A stretch of DNA of 64,000 nucleotides, from NCBI RefSeq assembly GCF_003171655.1, contig NZ_QFZL01000002.1, positions 434,001 through 498,000 on the forward strand. Direction: 5' to 3'. Of the stretch, positions 8,962-17,065 are shown piece by piece. The notes beneath the pieces were generated by a model. It did not search any database, had not been told where the DNA came from, and saw only the letters and a list, made by a program, of their open reading frames with translations. Within the stretch, counting starts at the first letter, position 1. Each line of letters opens with the position of its first letter. The stretch is from Stakelama portus. Lineage in GTDB: Bacteria; Pseudomonadota; Alphaproteobacteria; Sphingomonadales; Sphingomonadaceae. The position numbers and the translations under genes are program-made.

Positions 8962-10332
8962 CTATCGACCGAGCAAGTGATCGACGAACGCGGCCAATGT
9001 CCTGAAACCCGATACCCGCAACTCGGATTTCTCGGGCATCTTTGCGCCCGGCGCCAGCGCCTTGCCGAAACCCAGTTTCGAAGCCTCGCGGCACCGCAAA
9101 TTGGCGTGCGCCACCGGACGGATTTCGCCCGACAGCGCGATTTCGCCGAACGCCACAGCATCGCTGGGCAGCGGCCGTTCGCTGAGCGCCGAGATCAACG
9201 CCGCAGCGACCGCCAGATCCGCCGCCGGGTCCTGCACGCGATAGCCGCCGGCGATGTTGAGATAGACTTCGCAGGTCGAAAAGCTGAGCCCGCACCGCGC
9301 CTCAAGCACCGCAAGGATCATCGACAGCCGCGCCGAATCCCACCCCACGACCGCGCGCCGCGGCGTCGCGCCGCTCGCCAGCCGCACGGTCAGCGCCTGC
9401 ACCTCGACCAGCACCGGACGCGTCCCTTCCAGCGCGGGAAACACGATCGTGCCGGTGACACTCTCGTCGCGATCGGACAGGAACAGCGACGAAGGATTGC
9501 CGACTTCCGAAAGCCCCTCGGCCTCCATCGAAAACACGCCGATTTCGTCGGTCCCGCCAAAGCGGTTCTTCACGGCGCGCAGGATGCGATATTGGTGGCT
9601 GCGCTCACCTTCGAAGCTGAGCACCGTGTCGACCATATGCTCCATCACGCGCGGCCCGGCGATGCTGCCGTCCTTGGTGACATGGCCGACCAGCACGACG
9701 GCAGTGCCGCGTTCCTTGGCAAAACGGATCAGTTCGCCGGCTGAGGCGCGCACCTGGCTTACCGTGCCCGGCGCGCCTTCGATCAGGTCCGAATGCATCG
9801 TCTGAATCGAATCGATGATCAGCAAAGCAGGCGGTTCGCCGGCACCCAATGTCGTCAGAATGTCGCGCACGCTGGTCGCCGAAGCGAGCTGTACCGGCGC
9901 ATTGCCCAGCCCCAGCCTTTGCGCGCGCAGCCGCACCTGATCCGAGGCTTCTTCGCCCGAGACATAGGCAACGCCCTTGCCCGCCAGCGCCATTTTCGCC
10001 GCCGCCTGCAACAGCAGCGTCGATTTGCCGATTCCCGGATCGCCGCCGATCAGCGTCGCCGACCCTTCGACAAATCCGCCACCCAGCGCACGGTCGAGTT
10101 CAGCGATGCCCGTCGCCATCCGGTCGGGCAGCGGCACCTTTGCATCCAGCCCGAGCATCGTGATCGCGCGGCCGCCCGATTGCAGATTATGCTTGGCCTG
10201 AAACGGCGTGAACGATGCGCCCGCATCCTCCACCATCGTGTTCCATTCGCCGCAATCGGTGCATTGCCCCGCCCATTTGGACGCCACGCCGCCGCACGCC
10301 TGACAGACAAATCGTTTCTGGATTTTCGCCAT
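8962..10332 (-). CDS. radA: DNA repair protein RadA (Sms)
   Basis: 456 aa, full length for RadA, a RecA-like helicase that promotes branch migration in recombination. Domains in order: an N-terminal zinc finger with Cys10, Cys13, Cys24 and Cys27; a RecA-like ATPase with Walker A GGDPGIGKST at about 96-105; the RadA-specific VKNRFG motif near residue 255; and a C-terminal Lon-protease-like domain with the dead-protease signature GGYRVQDPAADLAVA. All expected motifs are intact. Minus strand, about 100 bp upstream of the lipocalin gene. Confidence 0.97.
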   Translation of the reverse strand: MAKIQKRFVCQACGGVASKWAGQCTDCGEWNTMVEDAGASFTPFQAKHNLQSGGRAITMLGLDAKVPLPDRMATGIAELDRALGGGFVEGSATLIGGDPGIGKSTLLLQAAAKMALAGKGVAYVSGEEASDQVRLRAQRLGLGNAPVQLASATSVRDILTTLGAGEPPALLIIDSIQTMHSDLIEGAPGTVSQVRASAGELIRFAKERGTAVVLVGHVTKDGSIAGPRVMEHMVDTVLSFEGERSHQYRILRAVKNRFGGTDEIGVFSMEAEGLSEVGNPSSLFLSDRDESVTGTIVFPALEGTRPVLVEVQALTVRLASGATPRRAVVGWDSARLSMILAVLEARCGLSFSTCEVYLNIAGGYRVQDPAADLAVAAALISALSERPLPSDAVAFGEIALSGEIRPVAHANLRCREASKLGFGKALAPGAKMPEKSELRVSGFRTLAAFVDHLLGR

Positions 10333-10377
10333 GGCGGCGGGTGTATCGCACGCGGAACAAAAAGGGAATAGGTGGCG

Positions 10378-11094
10378 CTACCAGGGAACGGTTTCGCCGA
10401 AACGATCGAGATATTCGATGCCCGGCCGATCACGCTTGGCGATCAGCACGTCGACGATCAGCGGCACCGTTTCCTCGAGCGTGTAGGGCGCCTTGTCCCC
10501 GCCCAGATCGGTACGGATCCAGCCCGGCGCGATCAGCGCCATCGGCCGCGGATGCTCCCGCTCGCGCGCGGCAAAGCAGCGCAGCAACATGTTCAGCGCG
10601 GCCTTGCTGGCGCGATACGCCTCACGCATCCCCTGTTCGTTGTTGCCGATGCTGCCCTGCCCCGACGACATCGCGCCGATCAGACCGGTATCGGGCACCA
10701 GATCCTGCAACGCTTCGATCACCCGCATCGGGCTGAGCGCATTGGTGTGCATCACATCGAGAAACTCGGCATCGGTGACGGCATCGATCTGTGCCACCGG
10801 ATCGCGCGTCGTCGTCCCGGCATTGACGAACAACAGGTCGATCCGCGTTCCCGCCAGCCGCGCGCGCAGCGCCGCAATCTGGTCCGCCGAATTGATATCG
10901 AGCGTTTCGATGGTCAGCCGCCCGTCCGCCTCGCTCGCCAGATCGTGGAGTTGCGTCCGCTCATAGCCGCGCACGGTGCCGATGACATGCCAGCCGCGTT
11001 TCAGAAATTCCGCTGCGATGGCGCACCCCAGTCCGCGCGAGGCGCCGACGATCAGTGCGGTTTTGACGGAAACTTGCTGGGTGGTGTTCGGCAA
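10378..11094 (-). CDS. SDR family oxidoreductase
   Basis: 238 aa classical-type short-chain dehydrogenase. The cofactor loop is GASRGLG at about 18-24 and the active-site pair is YRASK near 162, with SSG upstream as the catalytic Ser region. The substrate is unknown. The start is TTG at 11094, since no ATG or GTG precedes the Rossmann strand; AAGGA lies about 7 nt upstream, which supports it. It lies 45 bp upstream of radA on the same strand, without a clear functional link. Confidence 0.88.
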   Translation of the reverse strand: MPNTTQQVSVKTALIVGASRGLGCAIAAEFLKRGWHVIGTVRGYERTQLHDLASEADGRLTIETLDINSADQIAALRARLAGTRIDLLFVNAGTTTRDPVAQIDAVTDAEFLDVMHTNALSPMRVIEALQDLVPDTGLIGAMSSGQGSIGNNEQGMREAYRASKAALNMLLRCFAAREREHPRPMALIAPGWIRTDLGGDKAPYTLEETVPLIVDVLIAKRDRPGIEYLDRFGETVPW

Positions 11095-11332
11095 AAACGA
11101 TCCTTTCGGTATTCTGAGGTTGATAAGACGGCTTTCGGGCCGGCCGGTTACGGTTCCGATCCCGCCGTCCGTGTCGGGTCGCGATTATCCTGCCCGCTCG
11201 CGCCTTGGCGTGTTTGGAGCGACATCGCGTGTCCTGCACCGAACATTTCCCGAACCGAAATACGGGGCCGAACCCGAACAACGTGCAACGGCCATGGCGT
11301 TTCCCTGCGCACCCCGCTATTTGCCGCTCCCG

Positions 11333-12481
11333 ATGCAGCCGACCGACCTCCGCATTGCCATGTTCAGCGGCAATTACAATTATGTCCGCGATGGTGCGAA
11401 CCAGGCGCTCAACAACCTTGCCGGGTTCCTGCTGGAGCGCGGTGTCACGTTGCGAGTCTATTCGCCGACGACGGACACCCCCGCCTTCGAACCGACCGGC
11501 GATCTTGTGTCGGTGCCGGCATGGCCGCTTCCCGGCGGACGCGACGAATATAAGCTTGCCCCCGGCCTGCCCAAAAAGGTGCGCGACGACCTGAAGGCGT
11601 TCGCGCCGAACGTGGTCCATGTTTCCGCGCCCGACATTCTGGGCCATCGCGCGCTCAGCTGGGCGCGGCGGCACGACATCGGCAGCGTCGCGACCTTGCA
11701 CACGCGGTTCGAAACCTATCCGCGCTATTACGGCCTCAAATTCCTCGAGCCGCTGGCGATTTCGCTGTCGAAGCGTTTCTATAATCGCGCCGACGCAGTG
11801 CTGACGCCCGGCCCGATGCTGTCGGACATATTGCGCGAATGGGGCGTGACCAGCCCGATCACCATCTGGTCGCGCGGGGTCAATCACGATCGTTTCAATC
11901 CGGCACGCCGCAATCTGGAATGGCGGCGGGAACTCGGCATCGGCGACGAAGAAGTGGTCGTCGGCTTCCTCGGCCGTCTCGTGCTGGAAAAGGGGCTCGA
12001 CGTATTTGCCGAAGTGATCGGCAAGCTCGAAGCGATGGGCGTGAAACATCGGGTGCTGGTGATTGGCAAGGGGCCCGCGCGCGACTGGTTCGCGCAGCAG
12101 GTGCCGAGCGCGGTATTCGGCGGCTTCCTGACCGGCGACGATCTGGGCATGGCGGTGGCGTCGCTCGATATCTTCTTCAACCCGTCGATCACCGAAACCT
12201 TCGGCAATGTGACGCTGGAGGCGATGGCAGCCGGCGTGCCCGTGGTCGCCGCACGCGCCACCGGCCCGGTCGGCATGGTGGAGGAAGGCAAGTCGGGCAT
12301 TCTGGTCGAACCCGGCGATATCGACGGCTATGCCGATGCGATTGCGCGGTTCGTGCAGCAGCCCGATTTCCGCCGCATCGCCGGTGAGGCCGGGCATGAA
12401 CGCGCCAAGGGCTATCGCTGGGACCTGATCAATCAGGCGGTGCTCGACGCCTATCTGAGCGTCAGCGAAAAACACGCATAG
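11333..12481 (+). CDS. GT4 family glycosyltransferase (MgtA/PimB-like)
   Basis: 382 aa GT-B fold retaining glycosyltransferase. The N-domain opens with LRIAMFSGNYNYVRDGANQA, where the glycine-rich GNYNY..DG loop binds the acceptor. The C-domain has GFLGRLVLEKGLD and the nucleotide-sugar E-x7-E motif in SITETFGNVTLEAMAAG. It resembles GDP-mannose-dependent mannosyltransferases that modify glycolipids. ATG 11333 is preferred to an upstream in-frame ATG at 11294, which adds a low-complexity leader. The 238-bp gap to the divergent SDR gene is GC-rich and shows no convincing promoter or second gene. Confidence 0.88.
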   Translation: MQPTDLRIAMFSGNYNYVRDGANQALNNLAGFLLERGVTLRVYSPTTDTPAFEPTGDLVSVPAWPLPGGRDEYKLAPGLPKKVRDDLKAFAPNVVHVSAPDILGHRALSWARRHDIGSVATLHTRFETYPRYYGLKFLEPLAISLSKRFYNRADAVLTPGPMLSDILREWGVTSPITIWSRGVNHDRFNPARRNLEWRRELGIGDEEVVVGFLGRLVLEKGLDVFAEVIGKLEAMGVKHRVLVIGKGPARDWFAQQVPSAVFGGFLTGDDLGMAVASLDIFFNPSITETFGNVTLEAMAAGVPVVAARATGPVGMVEEGKSGILVEPGDIDGYADAIARFVQQPDFRRIAGEAGHERAKGYRWDLINQAVLDAYLSVSEKHA

Positions 12482-12614
12482 CCTTCGCGACGGCAGCGAC
12501 CGGTTAACGCGGTGCTACTCTGTCCCGCTTCGGGGCAGGCCGAATCCATTGGTAGCGCGATGGCCCCGCGCATGCCATTTTACGCTCTGGATTGCTGCGG
12601 AGTTTGGCTGAGCG

Positions 12615-13328
12615 ATGGCGCGCAAGCTGTTGGGATTTGTCGGAGTATTGCTGTTCGCCGCGATCATCAGCGGCGGGCTGTTACTCGCGGGATTCCATGT
12701 GACGCGCGCGGTGGCAGGTTCCGTAAAGGAAGCCAAAGGCGACGCGCTGGCACAGGCTGCTTCGCCGGCCGCAACGCCCTCCCCCACTGCAATCGCAACG
12801 CCAGCGCCTGCCGCGACCCCGCAAGCACAGCCCGCTGCTCAGGACGTCCCGGCGACCGCGCCGGTCGATCCCGAAGAAATGGTGGTTCGCCGCGTCCTGC
12901 CGATCACCGAGCCGATCAAGTTCGGCGACTGGTATTGGGACGAGCGCGGCGCGCCCGCCACCGGGACGATCATCGTCACCATCGACCTGAAGGCCCAGGT
13001 GCTGTCGGTGTGGCGCGACGGATATGAGATCGGCACGACTGCCGTGCTGTACGGCGCCGACGAAAAGCCGACGCCGATCGGCACCTTCCCGATATTGGAG
13101 AAGGATATCGATCATGTGTCGAGCACCTATAACAGCGCGCCGATGCCCTATTCGCTGCGGCTGACGCGCGATTGGGTGGCGATCCATGCCAGCGATATCA
13201 TCGCTGGCTATGCCACCCATGGCTGTATCGGCGTGCCCGAGGAATTCGCGGCGAAACTCTTCGCCGCCACCAAGGTCGGCGATCTGGTGGTGATCACCAA
13301 CGGCAAGACGCTCAGCGCGGACAGCTGA
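12615..13328 (+). CDS. L,D-transpeptidase (YkuD domain)
   Basis: 237 aa envelope enzyme that would cross-link peptidoglycan or attach proteins to it. An N-terminal membrane anchor (residues 6-30) is followed by an Ala/Pro/Thr-rich linker (about 45-80) and a YkuD domain. The catalytic region reads IHASDIIAGYATHGCIGVP, with the His and the nucleophile Cys of the HGC motif present; the usual Arg after Cys-Ile is replaced by Gly. The 130 bp before the gene contain nothing else recognisable. Confidence 0.9.
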   Translation: MARKLLGFVGVLLFAAIISGGLLLAGFHVTRAVAGSVKEAKGDALAQAASPAATPSPTAIATPAPAATPQAQPAAQDVPATAPVDPEEMVVRRVLPITEPIKFGDWYWDERGAPATGTIIVTIDLKAQVLSVWRDGYEIGTTAVLYGADEKPTPIGTFPILEKDIDHVSSTYNSAPMPYSLRLTRDWVAIHASDIIAGYATHGCIGVPEEFAAKLFAATKVGDLVVITNGKTLSADS

Positions 13329-13334
13329 CCGCGT

Positions 13335-13655
13335 TCAGCCGTCCTTCCAATCGAACGTCAGCGGAGCCTCGCGAAACGCGAAGCGATCGAGGTGGCGGGC
13401 GACCACGTCCTTCATCACTTCGCGCTGTTCGGCAACGCTGGCATCGATCCGCACGTCCAGCGCATCGTCCTTCGCATCGAGCGTGACCAGCGCATCGCCG
13501 GGAAAGGTCCCGGCGCGCCCTTCGGCGGGGAAGCGGATAGTGCCGTGATCGGCAATGAATGCGACCTCCAGATTATGCGACCAATGTTTGCACAATTGCT
13601 GAAGATAGCGGCTGCCGCTGCTCGTCGGCACGGCTGCGATACTGGTTACGCGCAT
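13335..13655 (-). CDS. DUF2218 domain protein
   Basis: 106 aa protein matching DUF2218, with the signature SRYLQQLCKHW near residue 14 and the strand FPAEGRAGTFPGDALVTL mid-protein. Function unknown; the fold is thought to be a small alpha/beta domain. The ATG at 13655 is chosen over an upstream in-frame ATG because GGAAGG lies 7 nt before it. It lies 62 bp downstream of the PadR gene on the same strand, so it is probably part of the PadR-controlled transcript. Confidence 0.85.
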   Translation of the reverse strand: MRVTSIAAVPTSSGSRYLQQLCKHWSHNLEVAFIADHGTIRFPAEGRAGTFPGDALVTLDAKDDALDVRIDASVAEQREVMKDVVARHLDRFAFREAPLTFDWKDG

Positions 13656-13717
13656 GACTATTTCCTTCCGGTCCGCCGACGCCAGCCCATGGCGTCGGCG
13701 CAGCAATTCGAGCCGCG

Positions 13718-14299
13718 TCACATCCGTTCGATCCTGCGCGCGGTTTCATCGATCATCTCGGCGATGGCGTGCAGCGTATCGCTGTCCGCATCATCGGCCA
13801 GCCGCGTCTGAAGCACCGTTTTGAGGTTCATCATCGCGCGCCGGATCGGGCCGCCACTGGCACGCGCCTTCAGCGACGCAATCTGCGTCAGGCGGGCAAG
13901 CAGCGCTTCGGCCTGTTTGGCATGTTCGGCCAGATAGGCCTGGCCTTCGGTAGTGATCGCGAACTGCTTCTTCGCGCCTTCCGAACGATGTTCCTCGATC
14001 AGCCCCATTTCCTCGAGCATGGTCAAGGTCGGATAGATCACGCCGGGACTGGGCGCATAGGCGCCATCGGTGCGCTCTTCGATCTCGCGAATGAGATCAT
14101 ATCCGTGGCGCGGGTTTTCGGCGATGAGATGCAGCAGAACGAGCTTCAGCTCGCCCCCGTCGAACATCTTGCGCCGCCCGCGACCCCCGCCATGGGGTCC
14201 ATGGCCGTGGTGCCGTGGGCCATGGCCACGACCGCCGCCTTCGAATTCCGCGCCGCCGAACCCGCCGGCCCACGCGTCATAGCCTCTTCCAAAACGCAT
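13718..14299 (-). CDS. PadR family transcriptional regulator
   Basis: 193 aa regulator. An unusual Gly/His/Arg-rich leader (residues 1-44, with a His-rich HGPRHHGHGPHGG run) precedes the PadR winged helix: LKLVLLHLIAENPRHGYDLIREIEERT, then APSPGVIYPTLTMLEEMGLI, the canonical recognition helix and wing. A C-terminal coiled coil gives dimerisation. The His-rich leader could bind metal. The upstream sequence (14302-14382) carries three GATATATC palindromes, which suggests autoregulation and control of the downstream DUF2218 gene. Confidence 0.92.
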   Translation of the reverse strand: MRFGRGYDAWAGGFGGAEFEGGGRGHGPRHHGHGPHGGGRGRRKMFDGGELKLVLLHLIAENPRHGYDLIREIEERTDGAYAPSPGVIYPTLTMLEEMGLIEEHRSEGAKKQFAITTEGQAYLAEHAKQAEALLARLTQIASLKARASGGPIRRAMMNLKTVLQTRLADDADSDTLHAIAEMIDETARRIERM

Positions 14300-14301
14300 C
14301 T

Positions 14302-14382
14302 GAATATTCCTCGATATATCTTTACAACGAGCGTCAGATATATCGCCGCGAAATAAGTTTCAAGATATATCGTGGAATATTC
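14302..14382 (-). promoter_or_regulatory. Putative PadR autoregulatory operator: three GATATATC palindromes inside a 19-bp inverted repeat
   Basis: GAATATTCCTCGATATATC at 14302-14320 is repeated in inverted form, with one mismatch, at 14364-14382. Each arm contains two small palindromes (GAATATTC and GATATATC). A third GATATATC sits between the arms at 14337-14344, spaced 24 and 27 bp from the outer copies. The block begins 3 bp upstream of the padR ATG and spans the gap to the monooxygenase stop. PadR proteins typically bind AT-rich palindromes overlapping their own promoters, so binding by the adjacent PadR is inferred. Confidence 0.7.
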
Positions 14383-14384
14383 TT

Positions 14385-15554
14385 TTAGCGCGCCATCAAC
14401 ATGCGGCGGACGCTGCTGCGCACCGGCGGCACGCCCTGGGCAAGCCGCAGCGCGACATGACGCGCGGCACGCGCCGGTGCGCGATCGTCGGTGAACAGGC
14501 GCGTCAGCGCGTTGGTGCCGGCATAAAGCGGCCAGGCCGCGCGCCGATGCGCGCTTTCATAGGCGCGCAATACGGCATCGCTGCCGATATCGCCGCCGCG
14601 CGCGACCGCAGCCTGCACCGCATCGGCGAGCAATTGCTGGCCGCTGAGCCCCAGGTTGAAGCCATGCGCCGTCACCGGATGCATCCCCACCGCCGCATCG
14701 CCGATCAATGCCGCGCGACGCGCCGCGAAATGGTGCGACCATGTGGTGACCAGCGGATAGAGATGGCGCGTCCCCTCCAGCGTCATCGCACCGAGCCGAT
14801 GCTGGTATCGCGCTTCGATATCCGCGGCAAAGGCCGTCGGATCGAGAGCCATCAGCCGCTCCGCTTCGCCCAGCGGCACCGTGACGACCGCCGACGAACA
14901 TCCGCCGTTGAGCGGCAGCATCGCCATCGTCTGATGATGGTCGAACCATTCGGTCGCGACGCCATGATGCGGCAGGGCGTGGCGCATGCGCGAGACCAGC
15001 ATGCCCTTGCCCAACCGGTTGGTCGACGCAGCAATGCCCAGCTGATCGCGGACATGCGAAAACCGCGAATCGGCGCCGACCAGCAGCCGCGCCCGCACTT
15101 CACAGCCATCCGCCAGCACGGCGCGTGCGGAACTGCGATCCGTTTCAATCGACGCCACCGCAGTATCGGCGAGCACGCGCACGCCAGGCAACGATTCGAT
15201 CCCGCGGAACAGTGCGTGGCGAATACGATGATTGGGCACCAGATAGCCAAGCACGTCCGCGCCGGTGGCGCCGGTATCGAAGCCCAGCGCGAACCGCGAA
15301 TGCCCGTTCAGCACGCGCGCCTCGCGAAGCGGCGCGATATCGGCATCGGGAATTGCGCCCCACACGCCCAGCCGCTGCAACGTGTCGACCGATCGATGCG
15401 TCAGCGCGATTTCGCGACCGTCATAGGCGGGATCGGCAAGCGCGGCGTGCGACTGGCGCTCCGCCAGAACCACCGAAAGCCCGTTTCCCGCAAGCGCCCG
15501 CGCGAAGGCCAGTCCCGCCGGCCCCGCGCCGATAATCAAGATATCGCATTCCAT
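14385..15554 (-). CDS. FAD-dependent UbiH/COQ6-family monooxygenase, most like UbiM (ubiquinone ring hydroxylase)
   Basis: 389 aa flavoprotein hydroxylase. The FAD-binding Rossmann motif ILIIGAGPAGLAFARALAGN is at the N-terminus, and the second FAD motif GDAAVGMHPVTAHGFNLG is near residue 285. The segment DGREIALTHRSVDTLQRLG, followed by PLREARVLNG, looks like the UbiM branch, which hydroxylates ubiquinone precursors in bacteria lacking UbiF, but UbiH or UbiF function cannot be excluded. ATG 15554 is chosen because it directly precedes the Rossmann strand. It is divergent from rarA. Confidence 0.8.
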   Translation of the reverse strand: MECDILIIGAGPAGLAFARALAGNGLSVVLAERQSHAALADPAYDGREIALTHRSVDTLQRLGVWGAIPDADIAPLREARVLNGHSRFALGFDTGATGADVLGYLVPNHRIRHALFRGIESLPGVRVLADTAVASIETDRSSARAVLADGCEVRARLLVGADSRFSHVRDQLGIAASTNRLGKGMLVSRMRHALPHHGVATEWFDHHQTMAMLPLNGGCSSAVVTVPLGEAERLMALDPTAFAADIEARYQHRLGAMTLEGTRHLYPLVTTWSHHFAARRAALIGDAAVGMHPVTAHGFNLGLSGQQLLADAVQAAVARGGDIGSDAVLRAYESAHRRAAWPLYAGTNALTRLFTDDRAPARAARHVALRLAQGVPPVRSSVRRMLMAR

Positions 15555-15659
15555 GGCGTCGCCTGTTGCGCCCGGCGGAACGCCCCTGCTTTGCGCGCGA
15601 TCAAATCCTGTTTCACCAGCGGATGCAAAATCGCGCACGCGCGCCTATCTTGGCCGGCG

Positions 15660-16991
15660 ATGGCAGATCTTTTCATCGACCAGACTTCCCCCGAACCGCA
15701 GGACGAGGCCGTTGGCGGGCCGCTCGCCGATCGGTTGCGCCCGCGCGCGCTCGACCAGGTGGTGGGACAGGAACATCTGACCGGCCCGGAGGGCGCGATC
15801 GGGCGGATGGTGGCTGCGGGCAAGCTCTCCTCGATGATCCTCTGGGGTCCGCCGGGCACCGGCAAGACGACGACCGCGCGGTTGCTCGCCGACGCGGTCG
15901 GGCTGCGCTTCGTTGCGATCTCGGCGGTTTTCTCGGGCGTCGCGGACCTCAAGAAAGTGTTCGCCGAGGCGAAGGAACATGCCCGGATCGGCCAGCGCAC
16001 GTTGCTGTTCGTAGATGAAATTCACCGCTTCAATCGCGCGCAACAGGACGGGTTCCTGCCCTTTGTCGAGGACGGCACGGTGACATTGGTCGGCGCGACG
16101 ACCGAAAATCCCAGCTTCGAACTCAATGCCGCGCTGCTCAGCCGGGCGCAGGTGCTGATCCTCCGCCGCCTCGATGCCGAAGCACTCGAAAAGCTGCTGC
16201 TACGTGCCGAAGCGCTGGAGCAGCGCCCGCTTCCCCTCGATCCCGATGCCCGCGCCGCGCTGATCGCCAGCGCCGATGGCGACGGTCGGTTCCTGCTCAA
16301 TCAGGCCGAGACGCTTTATTCGGTGCGGCTCGATGCGCCGCTCGACCCCGCCGGGCTCTCTGCGCTGCTCCAGCGCCGGGTCGCGGTTTATGACAAGGAT
16401 CGCGAGGGCCATTATAATCTCATCAGCGCGCTGCATAAATCGCTGCGCGGCAGCGATCCTCAGGCAGCGCTCTATTATCTCGCGCGGATGCTGACGGCGG
16501 GTGAGGAACCCCTCTATGTGCTGCGCCGCATCGTCCGCTTCGCGAGCGAGGATATCGGCCTGGCCGATCCCAATGCGCTCACCCAGTGCCTCGCCGCCAA
16601 GGATGCCTATGAGTTTCTCGGCAGCCCGGAAGGCGAACTGGCGATCGTGCAGGCGTGCCTTTATTGCGCCACCGCGCCCAAATCGAACGCGGCGTACAAG
16701 GCGCAAAAGGCGGCATGGCGCAGCGCGAAGGAGACCGGCAGCCTGACGCCGCCGCAGAACATCCTCAATGCCCCGACAAAGCTGATGAAGGACATCGGCT
16801 ATGGCAAGGGATATAGCTACGATCACGATGCCGAGGGCGGTTTTTCGGGCGACAATTACTGGCCCGAGGAAATGGCGCCGCAGACTTTCTATACCCCCGT
16901 CGATCGCGGCTTCGAAAAACGCGTCGCCGAACGTATGGCATGGTGGGACGAGCGGCGCCGGCCCGCGACCGGACAACGGACAAATCCCTAA
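15660..16991 (+). CDS. rarA: Replication-associated recombination protein RarA (MgsA)
   Basis: 443 aa AAA+ ATPase of the RarA/Mgs1/WRNIP1 family that acts at stalled replication forks. The N-terminal [14 protein letters not shown] motif is typical of clamp-loader-like ATPases. Walker A is [10 protein letters not shown] near residue 61, Walker B is [11 protein letters not shown] near 115, and sensor 1 is [10 protein letters not shown]. The C-terminal tetramerisation domain follows ([22 protein letters not shown], then [11 protein letters not shown]). The ATG at 15660 gives a normal length. The 105 bp to the divergent monooxygenase gene should carry both promoters. Confidence 0.95.
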   Translation: MADLFIDQTSPEPQDEAVGGPLADRLRPRALDQVVGQEHLTGPEGAIGRMVAAGKLSSMILWGPPGTGKTTTARLLADAVGLRFVAISAVFSGVADLKKVFAEAKEHARIGQRTLLFVDEIHRFNRAQQDGFLPFVEDGTVTLVGATTENPSFELNAALLSRAQVLILRRLDAEALEKLLLRAEALEQRPLPLDPDARAALIASADGDGRFLLNQAETLYSVRLDAPLDPAGLSALLQRRVAVYDKDREGHYNLISALHKSLRGSDPQAALYYLARMLTAGEEPLYVLRRIVRFASEDIGLADPNALTQCLAAKDAYEFLGSPEGELAIVQACLYCATAPKSNAAYKAQKAAWRSAKETGSLTPPQNILNAPTKLMKDIGYGKGYSYDHDAEGGFSGDNYWPEEMAPQTFYTPVDRGFEKRVAERMAWWDERRRPATGQRTNP

Positions 16992-17065
16992 CCGCGCCCT
17001 TGCGTTGCCTGCGCTATAGTGAAATCAGGCGCAACCTTGTGCCGGCACGGGCCTTTTATTCCGCA

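Noticed and set aside
14457..15659. N-terminal extension of RarA by about 400 codons
   Set aside because: This part is antisense to the UbiM-like gene and reads as Arg-rich filler; RarA homologues begin near 15660.
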